Assembly: GCA_017590115.1 (NCBI GenBank) | Contig: JAGGNK010013003.1 | Coordinates: 1,362,523 to 1,426,522 of the forward strand | Length of the DNA stretch: 64,000 nt | Direction: 5' to 3' | Source of the DNA: Montifringilla adamsi | Lineage: Eukaryota > Chordata > Aves > Passeriformes > Passeridae | Shown here: positions 1 through 12,200 of the stretch, piece by piece | How positions within the stretch are numbered: the stretch's first letter is position 1 | How the letters are laid out: every line of letters begins with the position of its first letter | Program-made: the position numbers and the translations under genes | Notes under the pieces: model-generated | What the model was told of the DNA's origin: nothing | Databases searched by the model: none | The model's input: only the letters and a program-made list of their open reading frames with translations

Positions 1-63
1 TTCTCCCCCTTTTTTTCCTCTTTTTTTATTTTAAAAATTTTTTTTTTTTTTTTTTTTTTTTTT
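1..63. repeat. T-rich low-complexity tract
   Basis: The window opens with a pyrimidine-rich stretch ending in a run of roughly 26 T. It could be the reverse-strand A tail of a retroposed sequence lying to the left, or simple low-complexity DNA. The left edge cuts it, so it cannot be resolved. Confidence 0.7.
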
Positions 64-3000
64 GCACAAGGAAGGATTATGCACAGCACTGACACCTTAT
101 TACTCAGCTGGGTTCACCGATTGGCTGAAACTCAAAAGTCTTTACTAGTTAGGCTAAAACATTAAAAATGTCTTTTGATAAATGATCTGAAGGGAAAATC
201 AAGCAGATGGCTTTTAGGCCCGTCTCACGATGCAACTTTGCAGGGAAATAATAGTTTCAGTAATGGGTTATAGAGCTTTATTTAAATCACTATACTATTT
301 AGTGGAGAGGGATGAATCATTTAGGCTTTTTTGGGGGTGTTTTTTTCTTCCCTTCTGTTTTTTCAGATTTCTCTCCTTGAAGTGAACTGAAGCACACTTT
401 GAAGTGCCGTGAAGTTATTCTTTCTTCACTTTTTGTAATTGGTCCATCGGTTTTCTGCTGCTGTCTCAGATTTTTTATGGGTGATATCCCCTGACTTTCC
501 ACAGCCTGCTTCCTGATGGATTCATTTACTGTGTGTGTTGCAGGGGCAGGATTTATGTGCCTCAACCTGCTCCCTACAGCTAGAGATCTCCTCTATTATA
601 CTGGGTTTATAGGGTGAATTACAGCTCCTGGGAGGCTTTGTGGAAAATTGTAGGAAAGTTCTAACCAGCTCGTTTGGCCTCCAGAGAGATTAGGAAGATG
701 CAGCTTGGGTGGGCAAGTCTGCTGTGTGTGTGCTGGGAGGGCAGGGCTCCCTTCAGCACTGGTCTGCAGGCACAAATATCAACCCCATGGTTTAGCTGTG
801 TAGGCAGGGGTGCAGCTGTGGTGTGACTGGGAATTTGTGGTTTTTGTACGAGACACAAGGGCCAAGCTTTTGGAAGGGCAGGAGCTGCTTTATGCAGTGC
901 AGAGGAAGAGATGTAGAGGAGCTGTATTTTTACATGTATTTTATCACCCAGTCTCTAAGGAGCAAAGCCCTTTAACCTGTTTCCTACTGAGCACTCCAGA
1001 AATCAAATGTCTAAGATCCTTAGCTCCTTCTGAACATCTGAGCCAAAAAAATGCTGCAGTTCTACAGAAATGCATCATCCTGGGGATAACACTTTCCTCT
1101 TTGAAGCATCCACTCAGTCCAACACTCTTCATTAGACGTTAGTGAAGTCTTTGGAATAAATACTGGATGTAATTGTCCAGATGCTCTTATTTCTGCTTTT
1201 AGCAGAAAATAATGACACATTTAATATTGCCTCTTTTTTCTTTTTTGAGTAAAAAAAATAAAATTATGTTTATTCCAGCATGGAACTGCTTCAGTGTGAG
1301 CTGGAGGACAGATAATGGGTATGCTCCATGCTCCAGTACACTAAATGCTTGACATGATGTCTTTGTTACTGTCTTTTCATAGATCAGTGCAACACCCTGT
1401 TGAGAACTGGATGTAGAAACATGAAAAAGGCTTACTCTAGGTAAGAGAGCTGGAGGCCTGTAATGTCTCAAAGAGTCTGAAATCAGAAAGACTAAAAATG
1501 GTCTCCATTTTTGTCCAGTTTGTTGTCTTGGGGGCATTGTTTTTTTTTGCAGACCCTTGTCTCAGCCAGAGGCACAGCTTCTCCTGGGAGCTGGTCCTGC
1601 ATCGGCTGGACCACAGTGCCTCTCCCTGGCTGCCTCAGCAGAGCCAGAGGAATCTGTGCTAAATTAAATGTGGAGGAGAAAGACTGAACATGAAACCTGA
1701 AGGAATGTTGTGTAGGGGTTGTGTAAGGGCTGTGTAGGGAAGGAATGTGTAGTGGGGGGTCAGTCAAAACTGTCATAGTTGTCCAAATTGTGCTGGCAGA
1801 AAGAGTAAAGATAAGAGGATTCTGTTAAGTCTTGTAATATTACAGTATAGAATAAAATGTAAGTCGCCTCTCATCTCTGCTCTGCCAGGAACTGAGAGAA
1901 AAATACTGCAGAAAAAGAAGTCCAGGTGAAACAGTGAACATGACCTCCTATGCTAAAACATGGGCTAAACATGACTGTTAGTCATTATCGTCCTCAGTAA
2001 AAGGAATTTTCTCCTGAGAGATGTGAGCTTAAAATATAAGGTCTTAATCTTTAAATGGAATCCCTCTGGGCAGACCTTTTCTGTCAGCCTGAACCCCTTT
2101 GATTTCAATAGCCCTTTGTGGTCCTGGACACACCAGTCTAGCCAGAGGTTTAGATTCCTACTACACATTGGTATAGTAGCTTTTCATACATTTTGATTAA
2201 AAACCCTGAAACTCTTAACCTCAAATGATATGGGTTCTTTATTTTGGTTTTTCCCCCACCATAGTCCACTCCTTTGTGTAGTCCTTGGTCCCAGTCTTTC
2301 TGGTCTTTCTCAGGTGATTGCAGGCACTGACATTTTATTTTTGGATCATGTAACGGAGATAAATACAACAGGGTGGTAAATTAAACTTCACAGGTAATTT
2401 CAGGCTGGAGACTCTAGTCAGCACCTCTTCTTTTGAGGGTGTAGCTCCACTTGACCCATGAGGGCATCTCATTTTGTGTCTATAGAGGATAGCAGCTTGG
2501 CCAGGCGTAGAGCATCCCATGGCACTTAGCACCTGGAAATACCCCGTGCAGTGGAGGGTTGGTTCTGTAGCACAATCACACGTTTTGCCTTCTAAGACTG
2601 ATAGAAAGTCCTTGGGAATGATAACTCTGGTGAACAGCAAACTTTGGAGATAAATGGTACATTGACTTTGCCATTTGCATTTACTGTGCAGCTTGAGATG
2701 GCTTTTAATTATTCAAAAGAGGCAGAATGTTAGTCACATCTATCTTTGTTCCTCCCCCTAAAGCAAACCCACTCTGTAAATTTTCCTGTGACCACTATAC
2801 CAATATTTCCCTGTTACAGCTCCTCTGACTTTCACCTCTTTTTTTTTTCCTTTCCTTTGAATTTTTTTGTTAGATATTTGAGATGCAACAGAATTCAGCT
2901 ACATTGAATTTTTTTTCTTCTCAGCTAACTCAGAGCAGATTGATCAAGTCTATTCATGCAGGGAACAAGGAGAGGAGCATAAACACTCACCAGTGCTACA

Positions 3001-4399
3001 GGCACATATCTAGAAAAACAAAGTAGCAGTGAAACAGCCTCCTCAACGTGAACATTGAAAAAACTCCATCATATTTATTCATGTGGGGAAGAAATGGGTG
3101 CTCAGTGTCAGCCTGCACACATGTACCTGGCAAGGGGGATGGGAGGGAAGGTAATTCCTCAGCCTGTTTAGAGACACCATCTCTGTATCTCTTTCCTCTG
3201 GCATCCACTGCTGCCATCAGCATGGGCTCCTTCTTTCTCCTTTTCTTTGTAAAACAAGACATGTTATTTATTGCAATACTAGCCAATTTTTTTGGAAAAT
3301 GCACTGTGAGAAATATGCAAAGCAGAAGGGAACTGAATGTTCTTGATGTCGGGTTATAAATGTTTTTGGCCAGTCCATTTAAGCACAAAATGGCATTTGT
3401 TTGAGGAGCTTTGAAGGAAATAATGGAAACCATACAACCCTAAGAGAGAATTCAGATTTTAATTGCCCAGGAGTGAGGTATTTCATCTTGTACATGCTTC
3501 ATGAAGGAAGTGGTTTCAAATGCTTATTTCATGTCTGTGAATAGTCCTCCCCCCACCAAAAACACCAACCAACCAAACAAACAAAAAGCAAAACCAAACC
3601 AGAACAAATAAAAAAAAAGATAGGAAAGCAAAAAAAAAATTCTTAACAGGAGTTTTAAACACTGCAAACCATGTGGTGGTGCTAAAGTTACAAAAGAAGA
3701 ATCCTCGAGACACACTCTGACAAAATGTGCAGAATGTGGCCAGATGAGATATGACAACAAGTACAAATTATAGCAGTGGCAAACCAGTAAACATGGAAAT
3801 CTGAGTAAATCAGTCATTTCAAATCTATTTGCCAAACTGTGTTTATCCTCTGCAAAACCTCACCATCTCCACAGGAAGCACTTCAGAGCAATCTCTGCAG
3901 GGCATTTGCTGGGTGGAGTAAGGATCAGGATATTCCACAGCAGCCTTTTTGCAGACATTACAGCTGATCTTTCAGCCTAATTGAAATGAACAGTGATGAT
4001 AACTGCATCTTTTTTCAATTTGAGTACCCACTTCCCACTTTGAAATTGCTACACAAGAAGACATTGAATACTAGGGATAGACGGATTAAATGTTTATGAT
4101 TTAAAAGTAAAAAACGGTATTATTTTGTTTGTTTGTTTATTCCTCATCCTAAGCTACATGGATATCTCGATATTTTGCAACAAAAAGAGTATTTTTAATA
4201 GATGTCAGGTTGTTTTTTTCCTCTGTGACTTCATCAGTACAGTCCCATCAATTTCAATGGAGTCCCTCTTGCATGTGACAATGCTGGATTTGTCCTGCAA
4301 TCTTTTTCTGCTTATTCTTTCTGTCCCACATTTCTCAAATTGAGAAAGGGCTTTGTTGCAAGGTTAGCCCTATGAAAGATCAAGACTACAATTTGTAAG
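64..4399. other. Noncoding stretch, no gene recognised
   Basis: I see no recognisable exon, RNA gene or young transposon here. The open frames are short and mostly overlap frames on the other strand. An A/C-rich low-complexity patch lies at about 3545-3643. The stretch is ordinary AT-rich intergenic sequence. Confidence 0.6.
3545..3643. repeat. A/C-rich low-complexity patch
   Basis: The plus strand is almost free of T and contains CCAACCAAACAAAC-type runs that pass into poly-A blocks. It reads as low-complexity sequence or a decayed A-rich tail. No element body can be recognised on either side. Confidence 0.6.
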
Positions 4400-4580
4400 T
4401 TCCTTCCTTCCTTCCTTCCTTCCTTCCTTCCTTCCTTCCTTCCTTCCTTCCTTCCTCCCTTCCTCCCTTCCTCCCTCCCTCCCTCCCCTCTTTTTTGTCT
4501 CTTTCTCTCTTTTTTTCTCGCTTCTTCTTCCTTCCTTCTCTTGCTCTCTTTCTTTTCTACTTTCCTTCCTGCTTTATTCC
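4400..4580. repeat. (CTTC)n microsatellite with pyrimidine-rich flank
   Basis: About 13 perfect CTTC units run from 4400 to about 4453. They pass into CCCT/CTCCCTTC variants up to about 4490 and then an imperfect C/T tract to about 4580. The pure pyrimidine strand bias makes it length-variable and a possible triplex former. Confidence 0.95.
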
Positions 4581-4837
4581 TGATCAGTTTTAATCACCTA
4601 AGTGTAGCCCTGGATTTGTGAGCTGGTTACAGAGGTTCTCAGTGATGGGAGCTGATATGGGCCAGTTGGCCTTTTAAGATATATTCTGTGACTAGGGCAG
4701 AATAATTGCATTCAAAATCCACGTTTAACATTCACTTACAGGCTTGCAGCTGTATGTGCCATGCCCTAATTTGTACCACTTGGGGAACACTTCCCTTGTC
4801 TCAACACTTCACGCTGGGTTTTGTAGACAGAAGTTGA

Positions 4838-4985
4838 AGATCTGAGCACAGACCTGTTTCTGCCTCAGACTTCCTGTGTAACCTTGGGCCAATTACTAAA
4901 TCTCTGTGTATCAGTTTTTCCTTCTGTAAAGTGGTGACTACAAAACCTGTCACAAAGGTACCTCGGGCTGAGCAGATTTAGACGT
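4838..4985 (+). mobile_element. MIR-like SINE fossil
   Basis: The order of short matches follows the mammalian-wide interspersed repeat core. There is a tRNA-side CAGAC then TGCCTCAGACTTCC, next TGTGTAACCTTGGGCC (about 4875-4890), next AATTACTAAATCTCTGTGTATCAGTTT, and then CTTCTGTAAAGTGGTGACTAC (about 4921-4941). Similarity fades after about 4985. The copy is old and diverged, as expected for a SINE that died before birds and mammals split. Called from remembered consensus order, not by alignment. Confidence 0.72.
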
Positions 4986-5207
4986 GGATGGAATACATCT
5001 TGGTGTTCACATGATATCCATTTTTCAGTTCCTTTTTTCTGTCCTTCTTCCCTCTGGCTATGGAGTTTTCCTACCAGATGGCCTAGAAATGTTTGTAGTG
5101 TTCAAGCAGGCCCTCACTGGTTTTAATGGCATTCTTTCCTTATGATTTATATATTCTGAGTTACCTACTTCTAATGAACCTGGATCTGTATTCTTATCAG
5201 TTATCTG

Positions 5208-6070
5208 TGAGTGCACCCTCAGGAATCTGCTGATGACACCAGGCTGAGTGGTGTGGTTGACACACGTGAAGGATGAGGTGCCATGCAGAGGGACCTGGAC
5301 AAGTCTGAGAAGTGGGTCAGTGGGAATCTCGTGAGGTTCAACGAGGCAAAGTGCAAGGTGTTGGGCAAACCCTGGTACCAGCACAGCCTGGGGGATGGGT
5401 GGATTGAGAGCAGCCCTGCCAAGAAGAACTGGGGGGTACTGGTGGATGAAAAGCTGCACATGAGCTGGCCATGTGTGCCATGCTCACAGCCCAGAAAAAA
5501 CACTGCATCCTGTGCTGCATCAACTGCAGGGTGGCCAGCAGGGTGAGGGAGGGGATTCAGCCCCTCTGCCCTGTCCTGGTGAGACCTCACCTGCAGTGCT
5601 GCATCCAGCTCTGGGGTCCCCCACATACACAGGACATGGACCTGTCAGGGTGAATCCAGGGGAAGATCAGAAGGATGGGGCACCTCTCATGTTAGGAAGG
5701 GCTGAGAAAATTGGGATTGTTTAGCCTGGAGGAGAGAAGTCTCCAGGGAGACCGTATTGCAGCTTGTTAGTCCTTAAAAGGGACTTATAAGAAAGATGAG
5801 GGCAACACTTTAGTAGGGCCTGCTGTGATAGGACAAGGAGATGGTTTTAAACTAAAAAGAGAGTATATACAGACAGGATATAAGTAAGAAACTTTTGGTG
5901 ATGAAATTGCTGATCCACTGGACCAGTGGTGGCAGATGCCCCACACCTGGGAATATTCAGGGTTGGACCAGGCTCTGAGCAGCCTGGTCTAATTGAAGAT
6001 GTCTCCGTTCATTGCAGGGGGCTGGGCTTTAAAGGTCCCTTCAAACCCAAACCATTCTACCGTGAATTCA
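5208..6070 (+). mobile_element. CR1 LINE, 3' part, 5'-truncated and decayed
   Basis: CR1 is the dominant non-LTR retrotransposon of birds. From 5208 the sequence follows the 3' third of its second reading frame: CTGATGACACCAGGCTGAG, then peptide fragments MQRDLDKSEKW and LGVLVD-like WGVLVDEKLHMSW in one frame. After a shift near 5465 they continue in another frame as SVASR-like RVASR and LVRPHLQCC. Next comes the GGATTGTTTAGCCTGGAGGAGAG block near 5715-5735, and the untranslated tail with GGTTGGACCAGGCTCTGAG. It ends in CCATTCTACCGTGAATTC, a worn form of the ATTCTATGATTCT tail. Small internal deletions and the shift make it inactive. Severe 5' truncation is normal for CR1. Confidence 0.95.
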
Positions 6071-9000
6071 AGATTTTCCTCCTCATGGTAGTGGGGGTTA
6101 AGCTCAGCTCAGAAGCCATAATTTTTTAAGTGAGGTCAGGATTCTGGGGTTCTTTCAGCCATATATTTTTTTCTGCATGTATCTGCACCGCGCTTCATCT
6201 GTTACTGGTCACTCAGACTGGCAAGGTCTTCAGGAGATGCTCTTCATAGACAATCCACCCATACTACACTGAATATTTTGTTTCATAGCTTATCACTGAG
6301 TTTCATGAGAAATTTTTGCCCTCCACCTCCACCCCATTTCTCCTTCCTTCATGCACTTCCCAGGGCACTTATGAATGTGTTGGACAGCACAGACCTGGCA
6401 CAGCCCAGCTTCCTGGAGAGCTCTCCTAGTGAATTCTCCCCCATATGTGAGCCAACCTTTTACTGCTACCTGTGTTTCCCGTCCCTTAATCAAGTAATAA
6501 TTCAAACAGGGGGGTTTGTTCTTATACAACCACAACTTACTTTCCATAAAAGCCTGTGGAGTGGGACTTTGTTAAAAGTCATTAGGAAGGTAGACAGTAT
6601 CAGGCCTGTCCATGTACTTGTTCCCCCCTTCAAATGCTTCCAATGGGAGCTTGAGAATTGGTAGTAATGAAGTTTGATGACTATGTCATCACTGGTTGTG
6701 CTCCAAAATAGTGTTTCAGATGCTGATCAGTCACTGATGTTTCAGAAGGTGATGCACGAAACCCTGTGTCTGTGTGCATAAATTCTGCAGGCTAACGACG
6801 TCTTCCTGGTACACACACCCAAGATGTTGCAATGATTTTACCTCAAGGCAGGCTCTGTCTGAAGGAGGAAGTGGAAAGAGGGACAGGACATTCTGAAACT
6901 GAAAAATACCATGCTGAATCTTGATCCCAAGAGATAGGGAAATCAGGAAAAGCCGTGCTTGTGACCTCGACAAATCCTCTACATCATGATATCTGGTGGA
7001 AGCTGTTGGAATATTTGAATTTTTGTATCAAGCACATGGAAATGCCTTTATTGAAGAAAATGTGCTTATATATAGTTTTTGTGCTCATACATGAGGTTTC
7101 TATCTATTCTTGCATATAAGAAATTATGAGAAGTGCCTCTAATGTACCAAAGCACTGATTTCTTAGAGAGCTTCTTTGTTCTGAGTTTCCTAGCTAACCT
7201 GCTGTGCTATGGGCAACACTGAGAAACCTATCTGTGGGGAATTTCTGAGTCAAAGAACTCATAAAAAGCTCAACTGAAAAGCCTAAACACAGTTTCATTT
7301 CTGTTTGATTCCTTTATTAAAAACCATATCCTGGATGCCCAGCTTCCCTACATTCCCCCTGATGTGCAGTAAAAATTCCTGTTATTTTCCTGGGAAGAAG
7401 TGAAATCATCACTGGAGCCAGATCAGACCTTTCATAGGTCTTTATCAACATATTTCCAAGTTTCCTTTCAATTCATTTCCCTAAAGATAACATTACAGAT
7501 TTAGATTTCTGCTGACAATTCATACCGTGCCCCAGTCAAGTGGGAGATTTAGGGAAGGGTATGATTCACTGACATTATGCTCCAGGTTTACACTCCCTGG
7601 TTTCTATGTGGTACCTACAGACAGCATTTCCCAACAGCAGAGACCCAACTTCCCCAGATCTCAGTGTGAGCAGCCAGCAGCAGAAACATGCAATCACACA
7701 GCATCACGCTGTCTCGCACAAAAACCTTCATATTCATAATGAGGGGTTTGTTGCAGAAAACATTTGTTTGTGGTTTTTATTCTTTCTAAAATGAGGAATC
7801 AATTACTGCTGGTTTTTTTCCTCCTGGGAAGCAACTGTTTTCAGTGACAAGTTATTATTTCTCTCACCCTTGCTATGGGAATGCTTTGCTGATCCGCACC
7901 TTCGTCTCCCTGCCTTGCTCAGATAGGCTCTTTAAAGCCATGAGCTGCACGAGTAAGTAAAACAAATTGAAGTAATAAAATGGAGTCCATGTCTGGCTGG
8001 CGAGTGCCAGTCGCTGTATCAGCACCTGCTGTCTGCTCCAATGCAGGTTTTTATTGCCCTTCCCACACATTGCAAGATGATTCTGTGGAATCATCTTCCC
8101 GGTCCTGATCCCTGATGAATCTCCCGTGCTCCTCTGCAGAGCTCACTCCCAGCAGCCCCCCAAACCCGCTCTGCTTCTATTGTATGGCTGACAGCAGCTC
8201 CATGATTTTTGCACTGCCTTGTATATTCAAACCAGCACTGACTTGCAAGCCCATGGATTTTTTTTGCCCTGCCACGAATACGTGTTAATAAAGCAGAGTT
8301 CGATGGTGCTGAATATAGCAGTGACATTTGTCTCATGTTTGTGGCTTTGATTGGATAAAGCTCTGGCAAAGGCCTTTCTGAAATGCATCTCAGGCTGTGC
8401 TGAGTGAGATGTGAGCTGGGCTTTGTTGGCTCGGTGTGCTGGGGCACCGCGACAGACGAAAGAAACAATTATCTCACACTGCCAAAGTAATAGCTTGTGC
8501 TTATTCCTCAGCAAAAGCATAAGGGCCAAGTCCCCCAACCACTGAAGTTAAGGGAAAGATTCCTGTTGTTTCACACAGCTTTGGATCAAAGCCACTGTGC
8601 AAAGGCACAATTTTTCAGTAGGTTAAAAAGCAAATACTTTTTTTTAATTTTTAAATCCAAAGAATGAGAGCATGGACATGCTATTTCTAACCCAGCTATG
8701 CTGAAATAATGAGAGTGGAGAAGTTTAGGGAAAATTCAGATGAAGACATTTGGAAAAATAATTTACTAATCAAAATCCACAGTTTTAGGGTGACTGAAAC
8801 TATGAGTGTGCAGTGAATTTGAGAACAGGGCTGGGCAAGGCAGCAATGTGGTGGGTATTTATCTACAAAAATTTGTTAGAAAAAGAGCATTTCATCTAGA
8901 AATGTTGCATGATACAACTTAAAAATAATAAAGCAACACTGGCTTTACCGAAACACACTGCAGTAAATAATTCCCTTCCCCCAATTGATCCTTTTGCCTC

Positions 9001-9174
9001 CTTCCCCGGTTTCCCAGCTTAGCCATCAAGGGAAGGCAGGAGTCTGATTGCCCAGCTGTGATTGTAAGAAAACGACTCAAACTCTGCAGTTGCTGTCGCC
9101 TCGTTTGTGGCTGAGCCAGAGGAGCGAGCCATGAGCACTCCCATTAACTGGCAGGCTAATCATTTTTTGCTGCT
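6071..9174. other. Noncoding stretch, no gene recognised
   Basis: No exon or recent transposon can be supported. The only local structure I noted is the perfect hairpin at 8074-8097. Open frames here are short and have no family motif. Confidence 0.6.
8074..8097. repeat. Perfect 10-bp inverted repeat with TGTG loop
   Basis: AAGATGATTC (8074-8083) is followed by TGTG and then its exact reverse complement GAATCATCTT (8088-8097). The centre reads TTCTGTGGAA, which has the TTC-N4-GAA layout of STAT6-type sites. Function is unknown. Confidence 0.8.
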
Positions 9175-9224
9175 TGTTATGGAGAGAGACGCACACGGAT
9201 GTTATGGAGAGAAACGCACTCTGT
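9175..9224. repeat. 25-bp tandem duplication, imperfect
   Basis: TGTTATGGAGAGAGACGCAC starting at 9175 recurs as TGTTATGGAGAGAAACGCAC starting at 9200, giving a 25-base period with a few differences towards the end of the unit. It looks like a local slippage duplication. Confidence 0.8.
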
Positions 9225-12200
9225 TTAATTGGATGAAATTCTGAAATTGCTTTTTGGTTCTCGTGGCTTTCATCTTTGGTGCCAGGGTTTTCAGCCCTCA
9301 GCGGGAAGAATTGAGGTGCTTCCTTTTCTGGCTCTCCCTGAAGGCAGATTGGTTATTACACCTGGATGCAAATTGAGCCGTCTGCCTTTGTTGAGACAAA
9401 GGAAATGAGGATGAGCTTCACTGTTGGAACAAAAGCTCCCTGAGGTCGGCAGGGCCGGCTCTGGATATATGTGCAGGGGGCTGGGGGTGTGAGTGTGTGA
9501 AAGCAGGCTGCCTTCAGGACTGAAGGGCTCTCACCCATCTCTAACCATGCCACAGCTCAGCACTGCCCTGGAATGCCCTTGGCGTTGGTTGAGAAGTGTC
9601 ACCTCCACTAACAGGACCCTTGCTGTGCTGGGTGCACCCTGTCTCCAGTGCCTGCTTTCACTCCACATCTGCCCTTTTGGACATGCTCTGACCAGTTCAG
9701 TCCAGTGCCCTTCCTCTGCCAGTAACTACAGCAGATACTTAAGAAAATATTTTGAGGAAAAATATATAAATCAATTACCTACCCAAATTTCAGCCATCAG
9801 CAAGGCAGACTTATCCCTCTCAATCCTCCAGTTTAACACTCTCAGATAAGCTTTCTACCATGGATATTTACACCTTCAGCTCTTTCAACATCCTGTGGTG
9901 AAAAGGTCTGTGCTTTAGTTCTATACTATGTGAAGACAACACTTCCTTATCTGTGTTTTAAACCCTCTGCCTAATAATAGTATTAGGTGCTCTCTAGTTC
10001 CTGGGTTATGAGCAGTAGTTGATCTTTCCAAATTGACTTTACTGTGGTTGAACATGATTGCCAAGCTTAACCTGCCACACATGCCCTCTCTGCCATCCTT
10101 TGTCCAGGCAGAAGTGTGACCTGTTTCACTTTGCTTTTTGCAGGGGCCATTCCCTGCTTGGGCACAGCCATGAGCTTTGATGTTCCCAGTGCTTCCTCTT
10201 TCAGGGAGAAAAAAGGGTAGCAGGGCTGCATGATAGCCAAGACATGACCTGGGATGAAGGAATATGGTTTGGAAAAATGCTGGGACTTTAGTCCTCTCAT
10301 TTCCTTTCCAAATGTTACTGCCTTTTTGATTCCTGTTGGTAACTGAGTTGATATTTTTGGAGAACAATGCAGAACAGCCTTACATAGAATTAGCCAATAT
10401 CCTGTTGTTTTGCATTCATCCCTGGAGGTGTTTTCTCAATACCCATAGCTTCATACATCTTATGACAATATTATCAGCCTGGTACAGAACTGGACTCAGA
10501 AATGGCTGCTGAGGTTTTTGTGATCAGTTTTCTCTCAGTGGTTTTGTCAGGAAGTCCAAAGCACACAGACTGGACAGAGGAGGAAGTGAACATGCAAAGG
10601 TATCTGATACCATGACTCCCAGACCTTAGGGTGACAGGCACTGTCTGAAAGCTCAGCACAGTTAGCAGCATAGTTCAATATATTTTTATACAGATTTTTA
10701 AGGTTTTTTTGAGAAATAAGCTTACCTTTTGTTAATTTTTTAAACAGTGGAAGTATATCCATTTTTCTATATAAAATAGCTATCTGTTCGGAAAAAATTC
10801 TTTAATTTTGTGTTAAAATGTTTATGCTAGCTTAAAATCACAATGAGAAGTTTCCTTTGGCTGATTATATGTTTCCTTCAAGAACAGACATTAAAATCAA
10901 AATCAGTTTGTATTCACGCAGATTTAAATGTGATGCTGTGAGAGCAGAATACTGCAGAAACCATTTCTCCAGTGCTGTAGTCGTCAGCTTCACTCCTGAC
11001 CTCACAAAGTAGCTTGATCTGTGGGGCAGAACTAAGGAGACCTTTAAATCAAAACTGTACAAAGTGTCAGATGAACGAAAGGCAAAGATTAGATTTTTAC
11101 TTCTGTGCAAATCCACTGCCAGCGATGTCTGAAAGTCTGTCCTGGTGTGTTGTGTGTGGAACAGGCAGAGGGCATCCATGGTATGTGGGAGAAATCACCT
11201 TTAGAAGTGTTTCCTTCTTTTCCTCTTGTAACTTGTGGGCAATTCCAGCTTGGACTGGTTTAGGCAACCTAAAGTAACTACCCCAGGTTGAACTTAACAA
11301 GGCAACACTTTGAGGAGCAAACAGGCACCTGAATTTGATTGACACTTTTGGATAATTTAATTTCTGTGACTCTCTGCCCATCTTTGCCAAGAGAAATAAT
11401 GTTCTTTCACCCTATTCAATCCATGAGGAAATTCAGTTGGAGAGAAGTGTCAGATCTAGATCCAGGGAAGGGCTTGCAGGTTTCAGTGCCTGGCACTGCC
11501 ACTCCTGCTGGGGATGTCACAGCAAGACAGGCTGAAACTTGGTGTTGCTTGATTTCTGCCTTGATATGTGTTGGATTAGACTCCACTGCAGTGAAAATTC
11601 TTCAGTGAAACAAAGCAGGCAAACACAGCAGCAGCAGGTTCCCTTTGTTATCTGCCTTGAGCATTGGTGTGAGGGGAGAGAGAAGGTTTTTGGGCAGAGA
11701 GAAGAGCTGCATGTGGATCTTGTGTAAGACCTCTGAGTGCTGAGCTCTTGTGGAAATGGGGAAATGCTCTTCTCTTCTGTTTCTCTTTTGTGAGGAGACT
11801 GACCCTGTAAATGTGCTTTAGCTATCTTCTGGGAAAGCAGGCAGGGGAATGATGAGTTTGCTCCCAGATCCCAGTGGGATTCTAGTGGTGTTTGGGAATG
11901 GAGATGCAAAGATTCTCAAAGTTATCAGGACATACATCCCTCAGAGGATGCCTCGAGGCCTTAAGGATGTTTACTGAGAGATGTGGAATAATTAAGTTCT
12001 GGGAACCTGGGACATCTCCCAGGCAAGGTGGAACCAGTGGGAGGACTTTGAAGACATTTTGTTTTTGTGCTCCGTGAGCCTAAGTCCCCTTGCAGATCAA
12101 GGCCTAACATGCAAGCACGGATGGCCTGCAGAAGACCTCCAAGGAGTTTAAATCTGCTAGAAAATACAATGTGTAACTGGGTGCTTAAAGACTATGTCAC

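Noticed and set aside
4230..4265. CCCATCAATTTCAATGGAGTCC, resembling a motif seen in some reptile repeats
   Set aside because: Too short and self-complementary to assign to any element.
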